Part shown: positions 8,359 through 16,309 of the stretch, one piece after another | Layout: each line of letters opens with the position of its first letter | Position numbering within the stretch: the stretch's first letter is position 1 | Source of the DNA: Lewinellaceae bacterium | GTDB taxonomy: Bacteria > Bacteroidota > Bacteroidia > Chitinophagales > Saprospiraceae | Direction: 5' to 3' | DNA: 64,000 nucleotides | Assembly (NCBI GenBank): GCA_020636075.1 | Contig: JACJYO010000001.1 | Location: forward strand, 186,001 to 250,000 | The notes under the pieces: model-generated | What the model was told of the DNA's origin: nothing | The model's database searches: none | The model's input: only the letters and a program-made list of their open reading frames with translations | Made by a program: the position numbers and the translations under genes

Positions 8359-8404
8359 TGGAACTTTTACGAATCAAAATAAAATTTCATAACGCTATAG
8401 CATT

Positions 8405-8884
8405 ATGTCGGAGAAATTAGATAAAATAGACCTGAAAATCCTGAAAATCCTACAGGAAAACAGCAAGATTACAAATCTCGATCTTTCGAAAAAAATTGGA
8501 CTCTCCCCTGCCCCAACATTAGAACGGGTAAAGAAACTGGAACAAAGCGATATAATCCAAAGCTATCATGCCCAGGTCAATCCTCAAATGATGGGTTTGA
8601 ATGTAAAAACGTTCGTTTTGGTATCGCTAGCCTGGAAACGGGAAAATGCACTGAACAACTTTCTGGAAAAGATTACGCAAATTGACGAAATCACCGAATG
8701 TTACATCATTACGGGAGAGGCCGACTTTTTGATGAAAATTGTTTGCCGGGATATTCCGACTTATGAGCAGTTGCTGTTCAAAACCCTCAGCCAGATCGAA
8801 GAAATTGAGCGCCTGAAAACGCTTATGACCTTATCTACCGTAAAGGATTCTAAAATACTTCCTTTTAACTACGACGAAAAATAA
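8405..8884 (+). CDS. Lrp/AsnC family transcriptional regulator
   Basis: The 159-residue protein has the standard Lrp/AsnC layout. An N-terminal helix-turn-helix at about residues 8-50 contains LDLSKKIGLSPAPTLERVKKLE, and a C-terminal RAM/ligand-binding domain at about residues 65-150 contains ITGEADFLMKIVCRD. Members sense amino acids and often control nitrogen or amino-acid genes. Its position directly downstream of gdhA, with its own promoter, makes gdhA a reasonable candidate target, but this is inference. It converges on pfkA. Confidence 0.9.
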   Translation: MSEKLDKIDLKILKILQENSKITNLDLSKKIGLSPAPTLERVKKLEQSDIIQSYHAQVNPQMMGLNVKTFVLVSLAWKRENALNNFLEKITQIDEITECYIITGEADFLMKIVCRDIPTYEQLLFKTLSQIEEIERLKTLMTLSTVKDSKILPFNYDEK

Positions 8885-8908
8885 GCTTGTACAGCTTTTT
8901 TTACAAAA

Positions 8909-8943
8909 CGAGCCCCTGGAGTCGAAACGATTCCAGGGGCTCG
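8909..8943 (-). terminator. terminator hairpin between the Lrp-type gene and pfkA
   Basis: CGAGCCCCTGGA pairs with TCCAGGGGCTCG, and the stem continues inward for four pairs to an AAA loop. The run of T (TTTTG) follows on the minus strand, so it best terminates pfkA; it may also serve the converging gene. Confidence 0.75.
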
Positions 8944-8961
8944 TCCATTAAAAGCATGGAT

Positions 8962-9948
8962 TTATTGAGCAAGAATATGCGCCATGCGAAGCAGGTCCTT
9001 GTTGAAGGGCTTATTTTTGGAAATCGCTTCTTTAAAGGATGTGTAGTGCGTGTTATTATTTTTTATGCCTACCATGATTCCTTTATTCCCCTGCAGCAAA
9101 GCTTCTACAGCACTAAAGCCCAGAATGCTGGACAAAACACGATCAAAGGACGACGGGGAGCCCCCGCGCTGCAGGTGCCCGATCACAGTCACTTTTATAT
9201 CGTCAAACACGTCGACCTGTTCTTCGACATGCCTTGCGATATCGTACACGGTGCCCATGCGATTCCCTTCAGCAACAATGACAATGCTAAACAATTTTGC
9301 ACGTCTGGCACCACGTTTAAGCAATTTGATCAAATCGCTGATATCGGATTCTTCCTCAGGGATAAGCACACCGCCGGCACCGCCAGATATTGCAGTGTGT
9401 AATGCAATATAACCTGAATGACGCCCCATAACCTCAACAAAAAATAATCGGTTGTGCGAATCGGCGGTATCCCGGATCTTGTCAACCGCCTGAACAGCAG
9501 TGTTTACTGCAGTATCAAACCCTATAGTGAAATCAGTACCATACAAATCATTATCAATTGTCCCGGGAATCCCGACGATGGGTATTTCCGGAAATTCCTT
9601 AGAAAACTGGATTGCACCGGTGAAAGTACCATTCCCACCAATAGCAACCAGGGCATCTATGTCATTGTAAATCAGATTTTCGTAAGCTTGTTTGCGGCCT
9701 TCAGGAGTTAAGAAGCGTTGGCTTCGCGCCGTTTTCAGGATAGTACCTCCACGGTGAATAATATTGCTGACATCAGTGGTTTCCAAACGTTTGATATTCC
9801 CATCGATCATCCCTTCATATCCTCGAAGTATTCCATAAACATGCAAATCGTTGTTGAGCGCGTTGCGTACCACGGCGCGAATAGCGGCATTCATGCCGGG
9901 CGCATCGCCGCCAGAGGTAAATACTGCTATGCGTTTTATTTCTTTCAT
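8962..9948 (-). CDS. pfkA: 6-phosphofructokinase (ATP-type)
   Basis: PfkA phosphorylates fructose 6-phosphate to fructose 1,6-bisphosphate in glycolysis. The 328-residue length is standard for the bacterial ATP-dependent enzyme. Motifs seen are TSGGDAPGMNAAIR at the N-terminus, PGTIDND with the catalytic aspartate (Gly rather than Lys in that motif favours ATP over pyrophosphate), and EVMGRHSGYIA. One oddity is GGNGTFTGA where GGDGS is usual; the aspartate normally helps hold Mg-ATP. The gene follows a BadF-type sugar kinase gene by 28 bases on the same strand, so the two are probably cotranscribed. Confidence 0.93.
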   Translation of the reverse strand: MKEIKRIAVFTSGGDAPGMNAAIRAVVRNALNNDLHVYGILRGYEGMIDGNIKRLETTDVSNIIHRGGTILKTARSQRFLTPEGRKQAYENLIYNDIDALVAIGGNGTFTGAIQFSKEFPEIPIVGIPGTIDNDLYGTDFTIGFDTAVNTAVQAVDKIRDTADSHNRLFFVEVMGRHSGYIALHTAISGGAGGVLIPEEESDISDLIKLLKRGARRAKLFSIVIVAEGNRMGTVYDIARHVEEQVDVFDDIKVTVIGHLQRGGSPSSFDRVLSSILGFSAVEALLQGNKGIMVGIKNNNTHYTSFKEAISKNKPFNKDLLRMAHILAQ

Positions 9949-9976
9949 ATTTATCTTTCAAAGATTGTAATCGAAC

Positions 9977-10831
9977 TTATTCAGATGTCCCCATTGGACC
10001 TACATGATATTCGGCCAGGGAATAAATCGGTTTGCGAAGGATCTCGCCGGCATGCAGGTTGCGCGCATCAAGACAAGCCAACAAAATATCCTGAAAATGA
10101 TACGCAATTGAACCTACAAAATGCACAGGGACCTGCTGATAGCCACTGTATTTACCTACATGCCGGTCTAAAAATTCGTTAAACGAATTCATGACCATTT
10201 TTTGAATCAGCGGATGTTGTATGTTTTTTCCTAAAAACTGGGTGAAAGATGCCAGATAGGCATTTGCGCCTTTATCGTAGATCCGGTTCTTAATTGCAGA
10301 AGCACCTTCCGGGTAATCGGCAACAAATGCAGCATTTAAATCTGCCGGCAACTCCCGGTAATACCAGGCCCGTAACAGGGCTTTACCTAAATGTGTGCCA
10401 CTTCCCTCATCGCCAATCAACCAACCTAAAGAAGGTACATTATCCAATATTTTACTCCCATCATAATAACAGCTATTTGATCCAGTACCTAAAATACAGG
10501 CGATACCCGCACTGCGTTTACAGGTAGCGCGTGCCGCAGCGAGCAAATCATGCTCCACCTCAATTGCTGCTTTGGGGAAAATGTTTCGAAGAGCGGAAGC
10601 AACGATTTCTGCCCGGCTACTATCGTGAATGCCCGTACCATAAAACCAAATTTGTTCGACCGCATTGGTTGTAACCTTAGGTACTAGTTGGGTTTTGAGA
10701 ATATTTTCAATATCGCTACTCGATTGAAAGAATGGGTTAAATCCTTGAGTGTTTTCCAACTGCTGATCTCGACCTCCATGAACCAGAAGCCAGTCGCTTT
10801 TTGTTGATCCACAATCTGCAATTATGACCAT
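9977..10831 (-). CDS. BadF/BadG/BcrA/BcrD-family ATPase, probable N-acetylglucosamine kinase
   Basis: The 284-residue protein belongs to the ASKHA (actin-like) kinase fold. The phosphate-1 loop is MVIIADCGSTKSDW at the N-terminus, phosphate-2 is ACILGTGSNSCYYDG near residue 115, and a WLIGDEGSGTHLG segment typical of N-acetylglucosamine kinases follows. The closing HFVGSIAYHF stretch matches the adenosine loop. It most likely phosphorylates an amino sugar, perhaps from peptidoglycan recycling. That fits the pfkA gene downstream and the glucosaminidase gene divergently upstream. The exact sugar is not certain. Confidence 0.8.
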   Translation of the reverse strand: MVIIADCGSTKSDWLLVHGGRDQQLENTQGFNPFFQSSSDIENILKTQLVPKVTTNAVEQIWFYGTGIHDSSRAEIVASALRNIFPKAAIEVEHDLLAAARATCKRSAGIACILGTGSNSCYYDGSKILDNVPSLGWLIGDEGSGTHLGKALLRAWYYRELPADLNAAFVADYPEGASAIKNRIYDKGANAYLASFTQFLGKNIQHPLIQKMVMNSFNEFLDRHVGKYSGYQQVPVHFVGSIAYHFQDILLACLDARNLHAGEILRKPIYSLAEYHVGPMGTSE

Positions 10832-10880
10832 GTGCGTAATTTGCTATTACTGTAAATAGTACACGAAGTTTGAATTAATG

Positions 10881-10888
10881 CAAAAATA
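10881..10888 (-). promoter_or_regulatory. -7 promoter element TATTTTTG (minus strand)
   Basis: The minus strand reads TATTTTTG about 50 bases upstream of the sugar kinase start, fitting TAnnTTTG. Confidence 0.4.
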
Positions 10889-11035
10889 GAGTTTTCCATG
10901 ACATACAGATCGCTCCAAATCAAAACTTTAAAACACATAAATTTTTATAAAACTTTTTTTCTTGATTTTAAGAAACATTTTGTTTTACTTTGTGACTTCT
11001 TACTGTATTCAGTCCCTCACTAAAAATTTTATGCC

Positions 11036-11866
11036 ATGGCACGTAATTATTACCACCATTCGGCAATGAACAGCAATTCTGGTGCCCCCTCAAAAAAAGC
11101 AGATCAATTACAGGAACCAGTTTTATGGAAGTGTATTATTCTTGCCGCACTGACTTATATGGTGTGGAGTGACAAACTATCCATCGTACTGGATTTTAAT
11201 TCACCCGTTCCACAGGAAAAAACTGTTCTTCATGGCGGTGAAAGAGTCAGAGCATCTTTATTCTCTCAGCCTGCTTCGTCAACCCGGCAACAGAAAAAAT
11301 CAAAAGTCAGTTCTGGTCTTGTGTTACCGAAACAAACCAAAGGGCACAGTGTATTTGTAATGGATCCCGGGTTTGGCGACCGAAATAAAATTGATCCTTC
11401 AATTTGCGCCGCCGGAATAAGTCAATGTCAGGATTATGTGGCCCGATATGCCCCTGTTGCGATTGCAGAGATGCATAAATTTGGTATCCCTGCCAGCATT
11501 ATTTTAGCACAAGGCCTTTTGGAAAGCAATGCTGGCGACAGCAACCTTGCTCAACGCACCAACAATCATTTTGGGATCAAATGCTTTTCTAACCGTTGTA
11601 AAAAGGACCATTGCATCAATTTTGCCGATGAGTCGCATAAAGACTTCTTTGTTCGATACGATAATGTCTGGAGCAGTTACCGCAGCCACAGCAAATTATT
11701 GAAAAACAACAGGCGCTATGCACCTCTTTTCAAACTTACTTCGACTGATTATCGAGGCTGGGCAAACGGGTTAGCAAAAGCCGGTTATGCCACAGATAAA
11801 AACTATGCTGACAAACTGCTTGCACTCATCCAAAACCTTCACCTGTACGCATTCGACAAACAATAG
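11036..11866 (+). CDS. glucosaminidase-domain protein (GH73-type peptidoglycan hydrolase)
   Basis: The 276-residue protein has a short cytoplasmic N-terminus and a single membrane anchor around residues 30-50 (WKCIILAALTYMVW). A linker follows, then a glucosaminidase domain at about residues 135-270. The domain contains IPASIILAQGLLESNAGDS, whose glutamate is in the expected catalytic position, and the matching NNHFGIKC and WSSYRSHS segments. GH73 enzymes cleave the glycan chain of peptidoglycan between GlcNAc and MurNAc. No LysM or SH3 binding repeats are present. It is transcribed divergently from the sugar kinase gene. Confidence 0.85.
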   Translation: MARNYYHHSAMNSNSGAPSKKADQLQEPVLWKCIILAALTYMVWSDKLSIVLDFNSPVPQEKTVLHGGERVRASLFSQPASSTRQQKKSKVSSGLVLPKQTKGHSVFVMDPGFGDRNKIDPSICAAGISQCQDYVARYAPVAIAEMHKFGIPASIILAQGLLESNAGDSNLAQRTNNHFGIKCFSNRCKKDHCINFADESHKDFFVRYDNVWSSYRSHSKLLKNNRRYAPLFKLTSTDYRGWANGLAKAGYATDKNYADKLLALIQNLHLYAFDKQ

Positions 11867-11889
11867 TCTTTGACACCTTGGGGCAACAA

Positions 11890-11930
11890 AAAAGCCCTTC
11901 TCCCTAGACATCCTAAGGAGAAGGGCTTTT
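11890..11930. terminator. bidirectional terminator between the glucosaminidase gene and secG
   Basis: AAAAGCCCTTCTCC (11890-11903) pairs perfectly with GGAGAAGGGCTTTT (11917-11930). A and T runs on both sides suit termination from either direction. Confidence 0.85.
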
Positions 11931-11943
11931 TAAATGGATATTG

Positions 11944-12213
11944 TTAACCTGCTGACTCCAAAGGAGGGAGTTCCGTTGCTGCTCCTCCTGTTCCTACCAT
12001 AAGGACAGCAACAATACAAAGCACCAGCAAGGCTGCTGCAAGCACCCAGGTGGCCTTTTCAATAAAATCAGTTGAACGGGCAGCCCCAAAAAGTTGTTGC
12101 GCCTGTCCGCCAAAAGTCGGGTCAATACCGCCGCCTTTGGGATTTTGGACCAAAATCGCTGCCATGAGTAGTATACTGACCAAGGCAATAAAAACCGCTA
12201 AAGTGGGTAACAT
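11944..12213 (-). CDS. secG: preprotein translocase subunit SecG
   Basis: SecG is the small accessory subunit of the SecYEG channel. The 89-residue protein has two membrane helices, at about residues 4-22 and 54-77. They are separated by the conserved loop LVQNPKGGGIDPTFGG and the region around QQLFGAARSTDFIEK. It is the last gene of a minus-strand run (lptE, helical-repeat protein, secG), with only 5 bases between it and the preceding gene. Confidence 0.92.
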   Translation of the reverse strand: MLPTLAVFIALVSILLMAAILVQNPKGGGIDPTFGGQAQQLFGAARSTDFIEKATWVLAAALLVLCIVAVLMVGTGGAATELPPLESAG

Positions 12214-12218
12214 TGTGT

Positions 12219-13085
12219 CTATTTTTTTAATTTGTCAATTTCGGCGGCAAAGTACGCGCTTTTATCTGGAAACGCCAAACTAAGCCGTTCGTACATGTCA
12301 ATCGCTTTTTCAGTATAGCCCTGATCCACGTACAATTTTGCCAGTGTTTCTGAAACAATCGATTTACTTTCAGTCACACTTTTTTCTGCAAGCATTTGAG
12401 GCGTCATGACTTCGACTTGATCTAGTTGCTCCAGATCCTCAATTTCATTATTCTGCAGATCTTCACTTCTTACTTTACCAAGAGGCCGTTTTTCCGGATC
12501 TGTAGTTACGTCGGCAGCCAATATTGGAGGGTTGAAACGGCTGATCCAGACATTAAAACTAGGCATTTGCAAATCCGCTAATTTAGTATTCGGAGTATCT
12601 GAATCCTGTTCGGGTTGTTTTATTTTCATTTCAGATTTACCATCATCTGGTTGTGTAAAATCCAGCACAGGGGGACCAGCAGCAACCTGTTTTGAAGGAA
12701 AATCAATAGCCATCGCATTGTCTTTCTCAGCAGACCTTTGCTCCGACTTGGAAATGGGGCCCAGATATTCCAGTTGTTGCTGAACATCTGCGATAGGTTT
12801 CAATTCTAAAATTTCTTCCTTTTCTGCTATAACCACAACCTGAGGCGCCAATTTCAACGGCGCCATCAATGTAAAAAGGCAAGTTCGATCCAAACTATAA
12901 GCCGATGCAGTGGCAAGATTTCGGGTAAAATCAGGATGTTGATCCTGGCCAGCTTTTATGGCGAGCAAGTAACGTAAATTGTGCACATACGGATATGTTA
13001 ACGCTAGCGTCTTCAACTCTTCATAAGAGATTGTCGCTAGCAATTCCGGATTGTTCAACAATTTTATAAACCGCTCCTGAGTCAT
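12219..13085 (-). CDS. hypothetical protein with C-terminal TPR-like repeat
   Basis: I do not recognise the whole 288-residue protein. It has no signal peptide or membrane helix. The N-terminal 90 residues look like a helical repeat (FIKLLNNPELLATISYEELKTLALTYPYVHNLRYLLA). The middle, about residues 100-225, is polar and low in predicted structure. The last 50 residues look like one TPR unit (LAKLYVDQGYTEKAIDMYERLSLAFPDK). Its place between lptE and secG is a gene order I associate with Bacteroidota, which suggests a conserved but uncharacterised envelope or scaffold role. Confidence 0.7.
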   Translation of the reverse strand: MTQERFIKLLNNPELLATISYEELKTLALTYPYVHNLRYLLAIKAGQDQHPDFTRNLATASAYSLDRTCLFTLMAPLKLAPQVVVIAEKEEILELKPIADVQQQLEYLGPISKSEQRSAEKDNAMAIDFPSKQVAAGPPVLDFTQPDDGKSEMKIKQPEQDSDTPNTKLADLQMPSFNVWISRFNPPILAADVTTDPEKRPLGKVRSEDLQNNEIEDLEQLDQVEVMTPQMLAEKSVTESKSIVSETLAKLYVDQGYTEKAIDMYERLSLAFPDKSAYFAAEIDKLKK

Positions 13086-13112
13086 GGTTTTATTGCATCA
13101 TTTGTCCGACAA

Positions 13113-13625
13113 TTACCAATTGTTAAAAGCCGCATTAAAAATATCTTCTAACAATTGAGTGCTAATCTGTTCGATCAGCCCATCCTGAACGGAAAGCAAA
13201 TCATCTTCATTCGAAAATTCAGCAAAATGGCTAAAGCTGCGCTCGCTTACCCATCCACCTTCAGCGCCTTCTTTATTTACGGTATAGTTAATCTGGAAAC
13301 GGATTTCCAAGCGATTTAAAGCTACGGTTTCACCTGGTTTGGGCGCCACCGGCACTACTCGATAATCCACAACGCGCCCGGTAAACTCGGCATCCGGTGC
13401 ATCCGAATTCAAAACTAATGGCGTTTCGGTACGCACCTTATCTTTCAATCTTTCCGTGAAATCCACGGCTAAAGTTGGCGGCGCATTCGATGCGGCATTG
13501 TCAAAGTTACGAACAAAAAACGTCTTGATATTGGGGTCGATCGATATGCCTTTGAAGGAATAACAACTGCTCAAAAACAGCATTACAGCAATCAACATGA
13601 TAATATGGCGAATCCCCAATAGCAT
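13113..13625 (-). CDS. lptE: LptE-like LPS assembly lipoprotein
   Basis: The 170-residue protein begins with a hydrophobic signal and a lipobox, LFLSSC, with the lipidated cysteine at residue 21. The mature part contains GISIDPNIKTFFVRNFDN and a VDFTERLKDKVRTETPL helix, a pattern typical of the Bacteroidota LptE family. LptE plugs the LptD barrel in the outer membrane and helps insert lipopolysaccharide. The start could also be the internal Met at 13598, which would still leave a complete signal. It lies upstream of the helical-repeat protein and secG in the same direction. Confidence 0.75.
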   Translation of the reverse strand: MLLGIRHIIMLIAVMLFLSSCYSFKGISIDPNIKTFFVRNFDNAASNAPPTLAVDFTERLKDKVRTETPLVLNSDAPDAEFTGRVVDYRVVPVAPKPGETVALNRLEIRFQINYTVNKEGAEGGWVSERSFSHFAEFSNEDDLLSVQDGLIEQISTQLLEDIFNAAFNNW

Positions 13626-13698
13626 AACAGTGTATTTTTTGGAAAACGAAAATCACAGGGAATCTGATGCCCGCTACTCCTTCTCTTTAGCCATCATA

Positions 13699-13715
13699 TT
13701 CGGCTTCAAGCCGAA
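13699..13715. repeat. 17-base palindrome after guaA
   Basis: TTCGGCTTCAAGCCGAA is a perfect inverted repeat just downstream of the guaA stop. It lacks a T run on the minus strand, so it is not a standard terminator. It may stabilise the mRNA end or be a palindromic repeat unit. Confidence 0.4.
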
Positions 13716-13724
13716 AGATGTCGA

Positions 13725-15263
13725 TTATTCCCACTCAATTGTAGCCGGCGGTTTGGTACTGATATCGTACACCACGCGATTAACACCCTTTACCTGATTG
13801 ATAATTTCACTGGAAACTTCGGCCAAAAAGGTATAAGGCAACTGACTCCACTCAGCAGTCATTCCGTCGGTACTGTTTACTGCTCGCAAAGCAACGGTCT
13901 GCTCATACGTGCGTTCATCGCCCATAACACCTACCGACTGAATTGGCAACAAAATGGTACCCGCTTGCCACACCTGGTCGTACAGGCCGGACTGCCGTAA
14001 CTTATTAATATAAATGGCGTCCGCCTCCTGCAACATGTGCACTTTTTCGGGTGAAATTTCACCTAAAATCCGAATACCCAGTCCAGGCCCGGGGAAAGGG
14101 TGCCGTTTTAAAATAGTATCTGAAATACCCAATTCCTTACCCACACGTCGCACTTCATCTTTAAAAAGCATTCGAAGGGGCTCAATCAGCTTTAATTTCA
14201 ATTTATCCGGTAAACCGCCAACGTTGTGATGGCTCTTGATCGTAACCGAAGGGCCATGCACACTTACCGATTCGATCACATCCGGATAAATCGTACCCTG
14301 CCCAAGCCAATGGCATTCTGGGTGCGCATGCGATTCCTCTTCAAAAACCTCAATAAACATTCGGCCAATAACCTTTCGCTTTTCTTCGGGATTGCTAATG
14401 CCTTTCAGCGCATCGTAAAAGCGTTGTTTGGCATCAACACCTTCTATGTTCAATCCCATATGCTGATAGGAATCCAGAACATCCGTAAATTCATTTTTAC
14501 GCAGCAACCCGTTATCCACAAAGAAGCAAAACAGCTGTTTTCCAATGGCCTTGTGCAACAGCACGGCAGCTACGGTTGAATCAACACCTCCCGAAAGGGC
14601 CATAATTACTTTCTCAGCCCCAATTTGCTGTCGCAACGCCAGAATGGTTTCTTCCACAAAATGCGCCGGCGTCCAGTCACCAGTGCAATTGCAAATGTCC
14701 AGGACAAAGTTTTTCAAAAACTGAAATCCTTCCAGTGTATGGTATACCTCAGGGTGAAATTGAATACCATAAACCGGTGTCTGAAATCGTCCATTGGAGG
14801 CTCGAAACGCTGCAATTGGAATACTTTCTGTGCTGGCCAGTACTTCAAAACCATCCGGAAGACGCAAGATTGTGTCTCCATGGCTCATCCAAACTTGCGA
14901 ATGCACGGAGGCTTCCGCGAAAAAAGAATCTGTATTTGCCTGGTGAGATAACGTGGCCTTTCCGTACTCCCGTTTTTCCGAACGTGCAACTTCACCACCA
15001 TAAAAATCGGCCATCAACTGAGCGCCGTAGCAAATCCCAAGCAGGGGCACTTTCCCGGCAATAATATCCAGATCAAGGCGCAGGGCATCCTCCTGCTTAA
15101 CAGAAAACGGACTTCCGGAAAGAATCACCCCTTTAATATCCGGGGTCATCGACGAAATCTTATTAAAGGGAATGATTTCGCAATAAACATTCATCTCCCG
15201 CACTCTCCTGGCAATTAATTGCGTGTACTGGGAGCCAAAATCAAGAATCAGTATCTTTTCCAT
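13725..15263 (-). CDS. guaA: GMP synthase (glutamine-hydrolysing)
   Basis: GuaA converts XMP to GMP using ATP and glutamine. The 512-residue length is normal. The class-I glutamine amidotransferase domain has the nucleophile Cys78 in LLGICYGAQ and the His170/Glu172 pair in FHPEV. The ATP pyrophosphatase domain has the PP-loop SGGVDS at residues 224-229. The C-terminal dimerisation/XMP-binding domain ends with KPPATIEWE, as in the family. I chose the start at 15263 (MEKILILDFG); the frame opens slightly upstream at 15284. Confidence 0.96.
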   Translation of the reverse strand: MEKILILDFGSQYTQLIARRVREMNVYCEIIPFNKISSMTPDIKGVILSGSPFSVKQEDALRLDLDIIAGKVPLLGICYGAQLMADFYGGEVARSEKREYGKATLSHQANTDSFFAEASVHSQVWMSHGDTILRLPDGFEVLASTESIPIAAFRASNGRFQTPVYGIQFHPEVYHTLEGFQFLKNFVLDICNCTGDWTPAHFVEETILALRQQIGAEKVIMALSGGVDSTVAAVLLHKAIGKQLFCFFVDNGLLRKNEFTDVLDSYQHMGLNIEGVDAKQRFYDALKGISNPEEKRKVIGRMFIEVFEEESHAHPECHWLGQGTIYPDVIESVSVHGPSVTIKSHHNVGGLPDKLKLKLIEPLRMLFKDEVRRVGKELGISDTILKRHPFPGPGLGIRILGEISPEKVHMLQEADAIYINKLRQSGLYDQVWQAGTILLPIQSVGVMGDERTYEQTVALRAVNSTDGMTAEWSQLPYTFLAEVSSEIINQVKGVNRVVYDISTKPPATIEWE

Positions 15264-15281
15264 GCCAAATTTTGAAGGGCA

Positions 15282-15289
15282 CAAAGGTA
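15282..15289 (-). promoter_or_regulatory. -7 promoter element TACCTTTG for guaA (minus strand)
   Basis: The minus strand reads TACCTTTG 18 bases upstream of the guaA start, a strong match to TAnnTTTG. Confidence 0.5.
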
Positions 15290-15325
15290 GGAAATTAAGT
15301 ATTCCCCGATTAAAATATAAAGTTA

Positions 15326-15358
15326 TTTGGTTAGATCAATTCAGTTGGCGTACCTTTG
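15326..15358 (+). promoter_or_regulatory. promoter of rpsP
   Basis: TTTG at 15326-15329 and TACCTTTG at 15351-15358 are separated by 21 bases, an ideal Bacteroidota -33/-7 pair. The rpsP start lies 79 bases downstream. Confidence 0.65.
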
Positions 15359-15437
15359 CGCGCTCGAAAAGCCCGGCGTTATTTTCTAATAAGAAACCGG
15401 GCGAGATTCTATCTCTTAACTAAAATTTTCGCTTACC

Positions 15438-16160
15438 ATGGCAGTTAAACTGCGTCTTCAACGGAAAGGCCGTAAAAAGGCTCCGTTTTACCACATTGTC
15501 GCCGCTGATGCGCGCGCTCCCCGTGATGGCCGCTACATTGAAAAACTCGGCACCTACAACCCACTCACCATTCCCGCTACCATCGTGCTCGATCGCGAAC
15601 GTGCCTATGACTGGCTGATGAAAGGGGCGCAACCAACTGATACGGTTCGGGCTATTTTGCGCTTTAAGGGTTTGATGTATCAAAAACACCTCGCACTTGG
15701 CGTTCAGAAAGGTGCCCTTACGGAAGAACAGGCTGAAGCAAAACTCAATGCCTGGATCGAAAACAAAGAAGGTCGGATCGAAAAACGTCGGGAAGCATCT
15801 GCTGAACAAAAACGCCAGTTCCTGGCTGCCGTCGATGGCACGCCCAGAACAAAGGCTAAACCAGTAGAAGAAAAAGCAGCACCGGCACCACCGGCTGATG
15901 ATACACCTGCAGCTGAAGAGGAAGTAAAAGCAGAAACTGCAGAAGTATCTGCTGATGCAGCAGAAGAGGCACCTGCCGCTGAAGTTGAAGCAACAACTGA
16001 AACTGTAGAAGCAGAAGCACCGGCTGTAGAAGAAACTGCAGCTGCTGAAGTAACCCCTGCTGCTGAAGAAGCAACTGCCGAAGCAGAAACACCGGCCGTC
16101 GAGGAAACGCCTGCCACTGAAGAAGCGCCTGCTGCTGAGGAAGAAAAAAAGGAAGAATAA
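15438..16160 (+). CDS. rpsP: 30S ribosomal protein S16 with long Ala/Glu-rich tail
   Basis: Residues 1 to about 80 are a standard S16 domain (MAVKLRLQRKGRKKAPFYHIV, RDGRYIEKLGTYNP, DWLMKGAQPTDTVRAIL). S16 is an assembly protein of the small subunit. A basic linker follows to about residue 135. After it comes a tail of about 105 residues made of imperfect repeats of Ala, Glu, Pro, Thr and Val, ending EEEKKEE. Total length is 240 residues, against about 80-90 in Escherichia coli. The tail is probably disordered; similar tails are common in Bacteroidota, and the role is unknown. It is followed by its own terminator. Confidence 0.93.
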   Translation: MAVKLRLQRKGRKKAPFYHIVAADARAPRDGRYIEKLGTYNPLTIPATIVLDRERAYDWLMKGAQPTDTVRAILRFKGLMYQKHLALGVQKGALTEEQAEAKLNAWIENKEGRIEKRREASAEQKRQFLAAVDGTPRTKAKPVEEKAAPAPPADDTPAAEEEVKAETAEVSADAAEEAPAAEVEATTETVEAEAPAVEETAAAEVTPAAEEATAEAETPAVEETPATEEAPAAEEEKKEE

Positions 16161-16215
16161 GATGAACTACGGCAAGAGTTTTTACTTTTGCCAGCCTAAT
16201 ACGGGTTTCAATAAG

Positions 16216-16254
16216 ACCTGGTAAAGCCTCTAGTTGCTTTACCAGGTTTTTTTT
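16216..16254 (+). terminator. terminator of rpsP
   Basis: ACCTGGTAAAGC (16216-16227) pairs with GCTTTACCAGGT (16236-16247) and is followed by seven more T residues. Confidence 0.85.
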
Positions 16255-16309
16255 CAAATTTCAAGTCTCCCATTTACTATTTGCACATTTTTTCATTCAA
16301 GTACGAGCC

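Larger units (their letters stand above)
8097..8404. other. 308-base intergenic region between gdhA and the Lrp-type regulator gene
   Basis: The first third holds the gdhA terminator and the last third holds the promoter of the regulator gene. The AT-rich middle (about 8190-8325) has no open frame or repeat that I could recognise. Confidence 0.6.

Noticed and set aside
8887..9402. 171-residue plus-strand frame over pfkA
   Set aside because: It overlaps the conserved core of pfkA antisense and includes the terminator hairpin in its first codons.
15704..16257. Ser/Ala-rich and Leu/Gln-rich minus-strand frames opposite the S16 tail
   Set aside because: They are by-products of the repetitive Ala/Glu codons on the plus strand.
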